Position numbers and translations under genes: made by a program
Notes under the pieces: model-generated
The model's database searches: none
What the model was told of the DNA's origin: nothing
The model's input: only the letters and a program-made list of their open reading frames with translations
NCBI GenBank assembly: GCA_028023455.1
Contig: JAQFVV010006208.1
Coordinates: 7,920,963-7,984,962, forward strand
From: Epiperipatus broadwayi
Taxonomy: Eukaryota > Onychophora > Udeonychophora > Euonychophora > Peripatidae
DNA length: 64,000 nucleotides
Reading direction: 5' to 3'
In this document: positions 10,555 to 21,494 of the stretch, piece by piece
How positions within the stretch are numbered: the first letter of the stretch is position 1
Layout: each line of letters begins with the position of its first letter

Positions 10555-10915
10555 GTAGTATTTGAAATACAGGCATTCTTCATATACCTGGAGATTAATT
10601 GTAAATATAGGGGATTTGAACACAGACTTTCAAGCATCCTTTAACTATCCAAACTATCTCATATCACTGATACACATGAACATACATATGCCGAAAAGAT
10701 AAATAATCACCAATATACATATTTCCTGCTGAACTCATCAGTTGGTCCAGATTATCATCTCCCATAGATATATATAATTAGTGCTCAGTTATAATAAAAC
10801 AACAAATCTTCATACTTTAATGGACAGGCTTCAATCTACTCCAACTCTAAAGCCATCCATATCATTGAAAATCTGATGATGGAATGCCCAAATCCCATGC
10901 TGATGCCAATATAAT
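10555..10915 (-). repeat. Hammerhead-bearing repeat family B, copy 1
   Basis: Starts TTTGAAATACAGGCATTCTT. It matches 11018-11235 (463 bases on, same strand) and 57333-57700. It carries a ribozyme-like core on the minus strand at 10709-10746. No ORF. The head-to-tail pair of copies resembles the tandem arrangement of Penelope-type repeats and retrozymes. Confidence 0.7.
10709..10746 (-). ncRNA. Hammerhead-like motif, family B (partial stem II)
   Basis: Minus strand: stem I ACCAA with UUGGU, core CUGAUGA, a shortened stem II (GUUCAGCAG), GAA, then AUAUGUAU as a short self-pairing stem III. Stem II lost bases relative to the copy at 57484-57527, so activity is doubtful. Confidence 0.5.
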
Positions 10916-11017
10916 TGTTATGCCCATGTTGACCTCAAGTCACTCTGATCCCTCAGTATAGGACCTTATCCATTTAAATACATAGAAGAGGGATGGACAG
11001 GATGCAGGCTTAATGTA

Positions 11018-11240
11018 TAATATTTGAAATACAGGCATTCTTCATATACCTGGAGCTTAATTGTAAATATAGGGGATTTGAACACAAACTTTCAAGCACC
11101 CTTCAACTATCCACACTATCTCCTATCACTGATACACATGACCACACACATGTAGAAAAAATAAATAATCACCAATATACATATTTCGTGTTGGTCCAGA
11201 TTATCATCTCCCACACACATAATCAGTGCTCAGTTTATAA
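11018..11240 (-). repeat. Hammerhead repeat family B, copy 2 (core deleted)
   Basis: Matches 10555-10800 closely, but the ribozyme core between ATTTCGTG and TTGGTCCAG is missing. It therefore looks like an inactivated copy. Confidence 0.7.
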
Positions 11241-12290
11241 AAGTGTTAAAATCTAAATTTTTTTAAAGAAAGGAATGGCTGTATTTTCTCAGCTTTATGA
11301 CATTCCTTAACATTTGCTCTTTTTTAGTAACGTAAAATATTTCACATTTAGTGCATAATCCCAAAGATAATTGTAGATATTGTATCACAGTCCAATCTCT
11401 TAAAATTTAACGTGGTGTACCTTACACATATATGCAGAATGGGTGATTACCAATGTAAGAATTCATATTAAATACCCTCTAAATTGTCCTTTATGTATAA
11501 GATCCATTCAAATGATCAAATTAAAACATACATGTTTAACTTGTCATATTTTCCAATTCTCCCGAAGATTTGACATTATCTCTGTAAGTACCTGCATTAA
11601 TGGAGGATTCAATTTTGGAACATTATTCTATTGCATGTGCAGTATATATATATACACACACAACTTAAACTAATATGAAGCTAAATATAAGCAGACTAAC
11701 TTCCTAGAACTGTCAAATACAAATTTAAACATCCACTTTCATTGTTATTAAACGCCAGGGTAAAATGATCAGCTATTTATCATAGTAGTCTTAAATTTTA
11801 TTAAGATTTACTTTTTTGACAAGTGCTGGAACAACTATGAATTTAAACTTTAAGCCAGAAGTAAATTTAACTTATTAGATTCAAAGACAGAGGCAGAAAC
11901 TCATTTTATAAGCCTTGTAAATAATAAACAGAAGTGAAATACATTAATATACACAACTTAAATGAATACGTTATTAAATGAAAGCAGATTAACTTCTCAG
12001 AATTGTCAAATGCAAATATAAATTTTCACTTTGTGTGTATATAACTAAAAGACATAAAATTAATATCTTTATATATCTAAGTTTAATAAAAAAGAATATG
12101 GTGAGAAATATGAGAAGAAAAGAAAATGCAATGGTTGAAATAGTTTGGACACAAAATGATGCGATATTCAAAGTAAAATAAAAATTCCAATTCATAATAA
12201 ATTAATAATAATCAATTTAAAACAAAATTCTGGTTTTCATTCCCTAATAAGTCTTTTCAAGATGTTTTTATACAATTGCAAGATCAATTA
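11241..12290. other. AT-rich DNA, nothing recognised
   Basis: Contains a short TA/CA microsatellite near 11644-11663. Two short look-alike segments lie around 11640-11730 and 11945-12030 (both with ACAACTTAAA..AATA and AGCAGA..AACTT..CAGAA), suggesting an old local duplication. No gene seen. Confidence 0.4.
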
Positions 12291-12408
12291 CCCAACAGCA
12301 TCCCCCCCCCCTCATGGACATTACTTATGCTATGTTACAATGAATATAATTATTAAAATATATTATGTTTACTGTAATGTAAATAATGTCCATTGGGGGG
12401 AAGCATTA
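12291..12408. repeat. Imperfect 110-bp hairpin with G/C homopolymer arms
   Basis: The left arm contains AGCAT, ten C, then CATGGACATTACTTA. The right arm contains TAAATAATGTCCATT, six G, then AAGCATT. The arms pair over about 40 bases, with the C run opposite the G run. It may be a very small inverted-repeat element; no target duplication is evident. Confidence 0.5.
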
Positions 12409-12409
12409 G

Positions 12410-12960
12410 TAAAGAATAGGGAGTTGGAGAATTAGTATGGAGAGCAAAAAAGATTTAAATATATATATAGAAGTAAATACAACAGTGGGTTTAAGTTAAT
12501 TTATAATAATAGCAAGGAAAATAGTTTACTGTTTAATGCTCAAACAGGATCTTTAGCAACAAGGGAATATACACATAAATGGAAAAATATGGGTGATTTA
12601 GTCTGCAAGTTGTGTAAGGAAGGTATAGAAAATACTAGGCATCTGTTAATTGAATGTAAATATCTGAAAGCAGAAAGAGTACAAATAATGAAGTTTTGGG
12701 AGAATAAATATAAACAAAGTGATTATACAGGAAGTGGGTTCTTGGTTTCTATGCTGGGTTTGAAAAAAGATATAGATATAAAGGTCATGGAGTTGACAAA
12801 GATTATGTTGTGGAAATGGGATGGAGCAGGATAGAGAAGAATATGGGGAAAACAGGATGGGAAATGGCAAGGGAAGGTAAAATGGCTAACAGATTTCTCT
12901 GGGTATGGTTGCCAAGAGATTTCTGACTCCAAAAAAGGAAAAGCCACAGTGCATCACATC
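12410..12960 (+). pseudogene. LINE C-terminal fragment with CCHC knuckle (zf-RVT)
   Basis: The plus-strand reading gives LLFNAQTGSLATREYTHKWK, then a reverse-transcriptase-associated zinc knuckle CKLCKEGIENTRHLLIEC (C-x2-C-x8-H-x4-C), and an ORF running to 12834. Further coding traces follow in shifted frames. This is the 3' end of a non-LTR retrotransposon ORF2. The upstream reverse transcriptase is missing, as in a typical 5'-truncated copy. Confidence 0.75.
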
Positions 12961-13394
12961 GCATGTGATTGTGTAAAAAGAAACATATTGAAAAGGTTCC
13001 ATTAAGGAATAAACGCTGGATTGATGTATTAAATAATATTTTTATTTATAGTGAGTTGTCTATTTCAATTTTGTTTTAAATTGATTATTTTTAATTTTAT
13101 ATATAGAAGGCCATATTATGGACAAATTTTAATACTTAATTTTGATTATTTAAAGTAAAATAATAATGTCTGACAGTTATAAAAATTTAGAAGGCTTAAT
13201 GGCAGGACAGCAGAAAATGCTGAATTAGAGAGCTAGATTACTATAAAAAAATAATAAATTTATTGCAAATTATAATATAAAAAAAAGATAATAAATCAAT
13301 ATAATATACTAATGACTTGGAAATATGTCAATTCACTCAAGAATGTTGTAAAAAAAAGTATACAGTAGACAGATATTAAATAATCATTAAAAAC

Positions 13395-13460
13395 CAGTTA
13401 ACATTTAGACAATCCCAACATCAATACCAATCAACAATTTCAAACTGTTGTCAAGGCAAC
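13395..13460. repeat. Dispersed repeat R1, short third copy
   Basis: Shares the block CAATCAACAATTTCAAACTG with flanking similarity to the R1 copies at 10097 and 13748. Only about 65 bases are recognisable. Confidence 0.55.
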
Positions 13461-13747
13461 CTCCTTGAGATGTGTGCTTGCTAATCAATAATCAAATATT
13501 AGTGCACCACCTGAATGTTAATGAAAACATCCACAGAAAAGAATTTTTTTAATAAAAACATTCAGCATGCTTTTGATATAATATGTATATCATATTCATT
13601 GCTAAGTAGTAACAATTAAAAAAACTACCTTTTCTGTAGATGTTTTTATTAACAGTCATGTATTACATTAGCTAAGAAAAGAAGGAAATTACATATAGTT
13701 GAATAATAATAGTGAACTATAAAATTCTTAGAAGAAAAAAAATGGCT

Positions 13748-14099
13748 GAATTTACTTTTCACTTTTTTCTATTCATATATAGATTATATTAACATAAAAA
13801 AATTAAAAACTGGGGGAATAATCACATTGATGATTTTAAAAATAATGTACTAATTATAAATTCCATTAGTAACCAGTCAACACTTATGCAAAATAATCAA
13901 TAATCTCAAACTGTTGCCAAGACAACCTTTTAACAATAAAAATGAAATTCTAAGTTGTTTACTGCAACTATTATTTACTTCTCCAGAGTTGGTGCAAGAG
14001 AAAAATCTTTCAAAAATGTTTCTGAAAAAATCATTGAACAGATTGAATGCATAAATCAAAATATATTTTTGACACTCAGCTAGACAATGTATCTTAACA
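13748..14099. repeat. Dispersed repeat R1, copy 2
   Basis: Second long copy of R1, same strand as 10097-10440, with small indels. An 88-codon minus ORF inside it is not conserved in copy 1 and is probably chance. Confidence 0.75.
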
Positions 14100-16285
14100 T
14101 AATTGAAGAAAATTATTGTGTAAACAGATATCTGGGTATCCATGGATAGTATAGACTTAAATAAACAGAGCAGACCCCGTCTTTATATGCAAATTGAAAT
14201 CAATGCAACTTAGAAAACAATAAAACACCAAAGAAAAACTGCGAAGTATTCACAAATGATGTGGAAAAGTTCAGAATGTTATGTGAATACAAAATGATAC
14301 AATTAAGTGATACATAAGTTGGGGCTCTGCTGAACAAATAAACTATCTGCTCCATGCTTTGAATAAGTGAACTGGTAAATTTTAGTGTAATCTAAATATT
14401 TTAAATTAAACAAAGCTGACTGATAAGGGTCTTATGAATCTCCATTGCAATCTACAGTTATTGGATTTTACTATTTAGCTTTTGACATTGAATACTTCAA
14501 TAGTTGCAACATTACACTATGTGTGCTGCTTTTCACATTACAAATGGAGTTGTGATTTCATATTTTCTCTGTTATTTTTAAGCCTATATACAATCTTACA
14601 TTACTGGGCACAATTTTATTTTACCACAATTACAGATTTAAAATTATTAGTTGGGGAAAAGATCTGAAAATGTCAGCATTATGTGGAAATTTTAGACAAT
14701 TACCATAGATGATTTGCATATCAATGCTGTGAGACTAGCCCCTCTAGATATCAATAAAAATAATTTATGATTGGTGGAATGTTTTAGTCTGAAGTTAAAT
14801 AAAAAATTTAAATTACTAAAGAAAAATTGTAATTTTCAGTAATTCGTTTATATATTAAAGATTAGTTAAGCAATATTCCTGTAAAATACTTATTTTAAGT
14901 AAAAAAAATTACATCAATACAATTATATTTCATTTAAAAACATTTACTTTTAGGAAGACAACTCTTAAAGGTACGTTACAAGCAAAAGCTATTACTACTA
15001 GAGTCAATAAGAATGACCTTTGATTAAAACTGTAAAGAATTTTTTTTTTAAATTTTAATAACAACAAATTTAACCTTTACTTTTAAGATATATTTTCTTT
15101 ATGTAATGATAATTGACCCTAAATGTTTTATGATTTTGAAAAATGGTATTCAAATATTTAATATTTCGTTCTACTAACGTTTTGAATAGATAAATTAAGT
15201 CCAACGATGCAAAGCATCAATATTATAGATAAAAAATCTGGTTAGAAAATTATTTTCATACTTTGAAAAAATCAAATATTAACTTTTAGAATGTCTATTA
15301 TTTGAAAGTATACATTGTAATAAATAATGTTAAAATTATCAATTTGTGATATAGGAAAAAGGTTTAATTGCAAAAATAAAATGTTTAAATATGGAAGAAT
15401 ACAGAGGAAAGTCTTACTATGACCCATTTAAAATAGAAAGATGGAGTTTGCAGCTAAAGAGGTTGAAGAGTGCCAATAGATTGATTCTAGAATCATATCA
15501 ATATGTCCATCTATGGACTTCTGTAAACAGTGAAGCTGTTTACGATAAAAATTGTTACATTTCCTTTGCCAGAAATCTCACTAAAACAAATTAATACTAA
15601 TATGTAAAATGTCAATATTGTAATTATAACATAATTAAAACAGTTAAAATTATAATTTTATTTTAAATAATAATAAATAAATATGATTATTTACATTTTC
15701 TACAAGAGTTTAAGGAGTGTATCAAGGTTACATTTTTCCTTTTTGAGTGGGCAGTCTTAAATATATATTAAGCAGCCCACTTATTGTTAAATCCTCTAAT
15801 TAAAATAGCTGGTTTATAAACCAAAAAATATAACACTACAAGATTTATTGATTAACAGGGTATTGTTTAATTATTATAATCTCTAGTTTAGCTTTATGCT
15901 TTTAATTAATATATACATTGCAAGATTTGCTTTATAATTAAAAAATTGTAATATTACTTAGTATAAAGAAGAAAAAATGTTGCCATTTTTAACATGCTTT
16001 CATATTTTATATTTTTATTATTATTTGTTAATCTTTAGTCTTTCAATAAATGTATTGTTATTTATCACAATTTTGATGTCTGTATCAATTTATCTAAGAT
16101 AAAAATGGATCATTTGGAGAGGAGATACGTTCTTCATTTTAGTCCAACAAAAATAGGCTAGCATTATTATGAACTACATGAAATCAAAATATATTCAACA
16201 ATACAGAGAGCGTACCAATAGCTCAAACAAGCTCTTAATTAATAAGTGCGGTTGAGAAAATATTTAAAATCTCTATCCAGAACAC
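14100..16285. other. AT-rich DNA with one unexplained small ORF
   Basis: No element was recognised. An ORF at 15391-15594 (+, 67 codons, starting MEEYRGKSYYDPFKIERWSL) is more GC-rich and less biased than its surroundings and has AATAAA downstream. I do not recognise it, and it may be a relic of a mobile element. A weak acceptor/donor pair on the minus strand brackets 14705-14744, but its reading does not fit ZSWIM7. Confidence 0.35.
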
Positions 16286-16560
16286 TCTCATCGCCAGACC
16301 AACTGGTTTCAAGCTTATGGCTCACGTCAGTGGAGAGCTAGAATATTCGGACACTAGATCTAAAATATCAACTCAAAACTTAGCACTTATTTCATACGTA
16401 TATTTAAGTAGAAACTCTGAAATTTTCGGATATGAAACTGTTTTTAAATCCAGCTATCTAACTTAAATAGCTATATGGGACTGAACTAAATTCAGATCTA
16501 CCATATTTTAATAGCCTCAGCATAGCCAAGCCTTAAAAGTAATGTCATGTTATATATGAA
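16285..16560 (-). repeat. Hammerhead-bearing repeat family C, diverged copy
   Basis: The minus strand matches the 45810-46000 repeat in blocks (GATCTGAA, CAGTCCCATA, GCTATTT..GTTAGATAGCTGGATTT) and ends in a ribozyme-like core at 16291-16336. A related block also occurs near 18490-18590. Non-coding. Confidence 0.6.
16291..16336 (-). ncRNA. Hammerhead-like motif, family C
   Basis: Minus strand: CCA, core CUGACGU (canonical CUGANGA with the last A changed to U), stem II GAGC/GCUU with loop CAUAA, GAA, stem III ACCA-GU-UGGU (a perfect tiny hairpin), C, then UGGCGA. Stem I pairs over about three bases. The core change probably inactivates it. Confidence 0.5.
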
Positions 16561-16762
16561 TTGCTTTATTGATTATTATCAAAATATATTTTCCAAGTAG
16601 TTTTATATCAGTCAACATGATATCATAAAAAATATTTACAAAGACAGTAATTCTCATAGAGTCTTCACCAATGAAACACTTGAATTATTAAAAAATCAGA
16701 TCAAAATATGTTTATCCACATGCAATGCAATACCAGTAACACACATTCATATTAAAATGTTT

Positions 16763-16860
16763 TATTAGTCATTCATTAGACTAGAGATTATCCAATAATG
16801 AAATTACACTACAGAAATATCCATTAAGTTGATAATCTCTAGTCTAATGAATGGCTAATA
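16763..16860. repeat. Inverted repeat, 30-bp arms
   Basis: The left arm 16763-16792 and right arm 16831-16860 are inverted copies with one mismatch (TATTAGTCATTC.. against ..GAATGGCTAATA), separated by 38 bases. Part of the loop (ATTACACTACAGAA) recurs at 17138-17153, so it belongs to a larger unknown repeat. Confidence 0.8.
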
Positions 16861-16989
16861 AAAATTATTAATGTTTCCATCAAGTGGTTTGTGTCCAAGT
16901 TGTGAGGGCAGAAAGTTTGACACATCAATTAAACTGTAATGATTGGCTATCTGTATATATGGAACAATGATAAGGATATATAAAGAGAT

Positions 16990-17036
16990 TGTGATCTGGA
17001 GCACCTGAAAAGTGCTGCTGCAGCATGAAACCTTCT
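16990..17036 (+). ncRNA. Degenerate hammerhead-like motif
   Basis: Plus strand: CUGAAAA, a good stem II hairpin GUGCUG-CUG-CAGCAU, then GAAAC. The conserved G of CUGANGA is changed to A, so this is a relic at best. Confidence 0.3.
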
Positions 17037-17039
17037 TCA

Positions 17040-18165
17040 CATATCTTTGGTCATATGTTTAGGATTACATCCCTCTACAAGCTGTTAAAAGTGGATAGAA
17101 ACCAGTTTCCATTTTGTGCAAAAGTGGTGTAGCGAAAATTACACTACAGAAGTATTCCGATTCTCAAACTATGTATAACATATAAAACAAATTTGTAATT
17201 GTATGCTAAAAGTTCATCGCAAAGACATCAGAAAAATATAGCAGCAATAATGTCAGGATATTATTACATCTGTCTAAAAAAAATTGAAAAGATGTACTCA
17301 AAAAGTGTAATATTGTTAACACACTCTTTCATGATGAAATCTTAAACCATTTGCAAGTTGTGTGAATATGTATAAGAACTGAAATCAAAGCTATTGTGAT
17401 TGTAGGCTAAAGATTCAATTTCAACAATCAAAAAAATTTCTATAATCCTAATGTTCAAGCACAGTTGCATCATTCACTTGATGTAACACGATATGGTAAA
17501 TTAGTATTTACACCTACTTATAAAAATGTTTGGTGCTTACGTATTATACCTGCTACCTGTGTTTGCAAAGTCACAACCATCTGTTTTTATTTAATATTGT
17601 AATGTGTTTATTATTTTAGCATACGAATTTATACTTTTCATATTGTTAAAAATTTGGCTTTTTAATATGGCATACTGCTGTCACAATCACCCCCCCCTCC
17701 ACACACACACATACTGGAGAAAGATATAGCATTCTTCCATCGCAAAATGGCAGCAAGTCTAATACATAAGTGTACCAAAAGGTTTAATTTACCTCTAAGT
17801 TGCATAAATAGTTGTTTGCAAGTTTTGTATGACAGACCAAATCAAAACATTTGTGATTCTAAACTAAAAGGTCATTTAAAAAAAATAAAAATGGTGAATC
17901 TTACTGTCCCTACAAGTTTACATCAGTCTAAATTGATGTAGAAATATCTTCCCAGAATGTAGTTCCTCTTTATAAAACAGCTGACTTGTTAATAACACTG
18001 TATGAAATTAAGATGAAAAAGTTTACAATTTTAAGCTATACCCTCTAAATGTCAAAGAAAAAATAATTTTTATAAAATAATAATTTTTACATTATTATTA
18101 GTTTTGAAAAAGAGAAATTTGCATTTTTAATATGAAATTTTTTGCTCTTTAGTAATGCTAATAAA
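17040..18165. other. AT-rich DNA with weak coding traces
   Basis: A plus-strand ORF of 64 codons (17747-17941, MAASLIHKCTKRFNLP...) has mixed composition but no recognised domain. Short C and CA runs sit at 17690-17712. Probably mobile-element debris. Confidence 0.35.
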
Positions 18166-18322
18166 CATCACATGATCACCATTTCTTATGCTTGCTTATA
18201 ACTGTTATATTAAAACAGGCAAAGCTCTCTATACATATTAGCACTCAGTGCAAGCCAGAGTAATCACTGGATGCCAGAAGACTTGTGCATAAAATCCCCA
18301 TCTAGTGCCTACTCGTCCAATA

Positions 18323-18364
18323 TCCCCAGACTAGTTTCTGGCTTGTGGCCTTCATCAGTGAGAG
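18323..18364 (-). ncRNA. Hammerhead-like motif, family A
   Basis: Minus strand: CUGAUGA, stem II GGC/GCC with loop CACAA, GAA, palindromic stem III ACUAGU, C, then UGGGGA. The 5' side of stem I lost a base (UCUCA), leaving a G-U-rich pairing. Confidence 0.6.
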
Positions 18365-18894
18365 CCTTGGATCTGAGCGCACTGCACCTAGATATTAGGC
18401 TCTAATGCAACCCTCCAGCAGCCCCCTTTTATCTCTACTTAACTACAAAACTATGAGTCTTAAATTGAAAACACTAATATTTTCAATCCAAGCTCATTAG
18501 CTTATATAGTCATATAGGTCTGAACTCAGTTTTGTACCTATACCTTTTGGTGACTTTGGTTCTTTAATAACCTTAGCCACCACCATCATATTAGGCAGGA
18601 TTGGTTTTAAGCCAATAAACATCACATGATCACCATTTATTATGCTTGCTTATAACTTATTAAAACAAGCAAAACTCTCTATACGTATTGCCACTCAGTG
18701 CAACCAGAGTAATCAATGGATGCCAAAGGCTTGTGCATAAAATCCCCAGTGCCTACTCACAGTTTTGTAGTTAAGTAGATATCAAGGGTAGCTGCTGGAG
18801 GGTTTCATTAGATCCTAAGATTTAAGTGCAGTTGCTCTCAGATCCAAGGCTTTAGATCCTAAGACCTAGGTGCAGTTGCTCTCAGATCCAAGGC

Positions 18895-18936
18895 TCCTCA
18901 CTGATGAAGGCCACAAGCCAGAAACTAGTCTGGGGA
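18895..18936 (+). ncRNA. Hammerhead-like motif, family A, well preserved
   Basis: Plus strand, in order: stem I UCCUCA (18895-18900), core CUGAUGA, stem II GGC/GCC closed by CACAA, GAA, stem III ACUAGU (self-complementary), cleavage-site C (18930), stem I partner UGGGGA (18931-18936). All catalytic-core residues of a type I hammerhead are present. The A-A pair next to stem II and the 0-2 nt stem III loop make a dimeric fold more likely than a monomer. Confidence 0.7.
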
Positions 18937-19045
18937 TATTGATGAGTAGGCACTAGATGGGGATTTTATGGACAAGCCTTCTGGCATCCGTTGATTACTC
19001 TGGCTTGCACTGAGTGGCAATACATATAGAGAGTTTTGCCTGTCT

Positions 19046-19960
19046 CCTTAGTAATGCCAAATTTTAAGTACCTGTAAGAAAATAATGAATTTAAATATAT
19101 AAATATATTTTACTTAATTTTTTTAAAGCAACGCAGGTGTTACTATTTTTAAGCATTTCTCCTTTTACCATCGTTTTTTACAATATACAAAAATTGCAAA
19201 TCTTTTATTGCAATAGTAATTGAAATTTCTATCATTTCCCAATGTAAAATTTCTTCATAATCGAATAAGTAATACACATGAATTTATATACTTTACCTAT
19301 TTAAATACAAAGTAGGTGAAGTAAAGAAGGGTGGGTTCCCCTCTTTTCTTCCATAACGTAAGCTTGTCACCTGTACAGGTCCCTACTATCGCATTTTACA
19401 GGCATATTCTCAAGGTTATAGCCTCAGTAAATATTACTTATGTAATCAATGTGGGTTTAATAAATTTATAATTATACTTTACTAAATTAATTTTTCTAAT
19501 GATTATTTGCTAATAAATTACATTTAGGGTTATGCTAATATGTTAAATTTAGTTTTTAAAAGCATTTTACTAATTTAATTATAGATTTCTATTTGAGTGA
19601 CTTTGTGCACTTCAAAAGAATTTTCAAATCAGAACCTAAGATTTTGAAAAGCAGCTGTCAAAATTCACAGGAGATAATATTTAAGTTATTGTTATCAAGA
19701 TTCAAAATATACCACTACACAATTTTTTTTCCTATGAAGATTTACCTCCACAAATTTCGCATAACTGTTAAACATGTATGAATATTTTTTATCTAAAGAC
19801 AACAGGATATTCTTAACATTTGATTATTGTTGATAACTCCAACAAAAAAAAAATGTTAAGTAATAAAGTAATTTTAGAATTTTAGTGCATATATATAAAA
19901 TTCAAAACTGCCTAACACTATACTAGTAATAAATAAAATACAAAACCATAAAACAATATA
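19046..19960. other. AT-rich DNA, nothing recognised
   Basis: A less AT-rich patch at 19305-19400 has no clear frame. The 62-codon plus ORF at 19593-19781 has no recognisable domain. Confidence 0.4.
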
Positions 19961-19963
19961 ATA

Positions 19964-20431
19964 CTAGATAAAAATCAAAATTTTACCAAAATCTTTACAG
20001 GACCATGGTTTCATCTACTAAACAAATAGACCTTTTCAGGTGAAAATCAAACTAAAGAAGCAACATATATATACAAGACAAAGAAACCTTCCCATAATTC
20101 ATTTCAAAAACCAACTTCCCTTTATACCAAAAGATGTCTTCATAAGATTGATAGCCTCAGATTCAAGAAGTTTTATCATTAGTTTCCTTTACTCTTCTCT
20201 TTAATTCATTCTTTTCATAAAACTTCTTGAATCTGAGGCTATCAATCTTATAAAGACGTCTTTTGGTATAAAGGGAAGTTGGTTTTTGAAATGAATTATG
20301 GGAAGTTTTGTTTGTCTTGTATATATATATGTTGCTTCTTTAGTTTGATTTTCACTTGAGAAGGTCTATTTGTTTAGTAGATGAAATCATGGTTGTGTAA
20401 GAATTCTGGTAAAATTTGGATTTTTGTCTAG
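19964..20431. mobile_element. Foldback MITE, Tc1/mariner-like, 468 bp
   Basis: A long hairpin: the left arm 19964-20185 and right arm 20213-20431 are inverted copies over about 215 bases with few mismatches, around a loop of about 25-30 bases. The ends CTAGATAAAAATC and GATTTTTGTCTAG are flanked by TA on both sides, the target duplication of the Tc1/mariner superfamily. No coding capacity. Confidence 0.85.
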
Positions 20432-20550
20432 TAACTTTTAAAAAATATATTTAAAAAAAGTGATACAAAGGTTTGGCAAATACAATCAATAATAATATTG
20501 CAATAATTAGCATGAATAATTAGATTATTTACAATCTCAATTATTTTGAA
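20432..20550. repeat. 118-bp direct repeat, left copy
   Basis: Nearly identical to 21377-21494, with shared blocks TGATACAAAGGTTTGGCA and ATACAATCAATAATA. The two copies bracket the LINE fragment 20553-21117. Confidence 0.8.
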
Positions 20551-20552
20551 TT

Positions 20553-21117
20553 AGAAGAAGTTAACAGCTACAAATTACCCTGGTAAGATTATTAATAGAG
20601 ATGGAAACAAAATGGATGAAATTAATCATAGAATTAAACTTGGTTGGAATGTTTTTGGTAGAAATAACTTGATACTAAATGGAAATATGCCTACATGATT
20701 GAAAAGGTTTTTAATAAATATGTTTAACAGTTCTTACTTATGGATCTGAAACTTGGACAATACAAAGTCTTCATAGAGAGACATGTTGGGAGTAACAAGA
20801 AGAGATCGAAAACACAATATATGGATAAGAGAACAAACAGGTGTTACTGACCTCATTGAAAAGATTAAAAGACTAAAGTGGAGTTGGGCTGGAAATATTG
20901 CTAGAAGAGATGATAAGAGATGGACACTTGTAATCTTAAGCGGGATTCCAAGAGATTGTAAAACATCCGGAAATAGACCACATGTGAAATGGATGGATGA
21001 GATAAGAAAGTGTGCGGGGTGATGTGAAGGGAAGCTAAAGATCAGAGAAGATGGACTGAACTTGGAGAGATCATCCTGCAGTGGATTGATAATAGTTGAT
21101 GATGATGATGATGTATA
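20553..21117 (+). pseudogene. LINE 3' fragment (endonuclease/RT type), copy 1
   Basis: Starts inside the reverse-transcriptase thumb (LEEVNSYK.., then NRDGNKMDEINHRIKLGW) and runs, with frameshifts and a stop, into the C-terminal block MLGVTRRDRKHNIWIREQTG, WAGNIARRDDKRW and RPHVKWMDEIRKCAG (ORF 20783-21022). It ends in a (GATGAT)n tail at about 21098-21112, a 3' end typical of RTE-like LINEs. 5'-truncated and dead. Confidence 0.85.
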
Positions 21118-21376
21118 TATATTCTATTCACTAAAAATTCAGTTGCAAAGAAAAACCATGGCAGTTATGGATATTTGTAATATTCTCTAACAGATCGTCA
21201 AATTTTTTTGTTCCTGGGCTAATCCTGGGAAGAAATACAATTTTAATTGGTTAAATTAAATTATATTTAATAAACAAAATAGAGCATCACTAAAATTTAA
21301 ATAATCATCCTTTAAATTAACATCACGAATAATATAAAAATATGCAAATTTTATACTGCTTACATGTGCAGACAAA

Positions 21377-21494
21377 CTTTTAAAAAATATATTTAAAAAA
21401 GGTGATACAAAGGTTTGGCAGATACAATCAATAATAGTATTGCAATTATTAGCCCAAATAATTAATTATTTACAAAGCCAATTATTTCGGCATG
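21377..21494. repeat. 118-bp direct repeat, right copy
   Basis: Copy of 20432-20550 in the same orientation, about 945 bases downstream. Best explained as a segmental duplication spanning the LINE or repair at its insertion. Confidence 0.8.

Larger units (their letters stand above)
18165..19045. repeat. Hammerhead repeat family A, inverted pair
   Basis: Family A copies in opposite orientation: minus at about 18165-18420 and 18605-18760, plus at about 18840-19045. The shared unit ends with CATCACATGATCACC, and carries AAAACTCTC, GCACTGAGTGGC, ATGCCAGAAG, the ribozyme core and GATCCAAGGC. The block 18440-18610 between them resembles part of family C. The result is a partly palindromic head-to-head arrangement with two ribozyme motifs. 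No ORF. Confidence 0.75.

Noticed and set aside
10555-11240. CRISPR-like or satellite array from the repeated units
   Set aside because: Only two units 463 bases apart plus one distant copy; dispersed mobile repeat in a eukaryotic genome.
14705-14744. Possible 40-bp ZSWIM7 penultimate exon on the minus strand (acceptor TTGATATCTAG, donor GTAATTG)
   Set aside because: The reading RGASLTALICKSSM does not match the conserved segment before the SWIM finger and would add residues; splice signals are weak.
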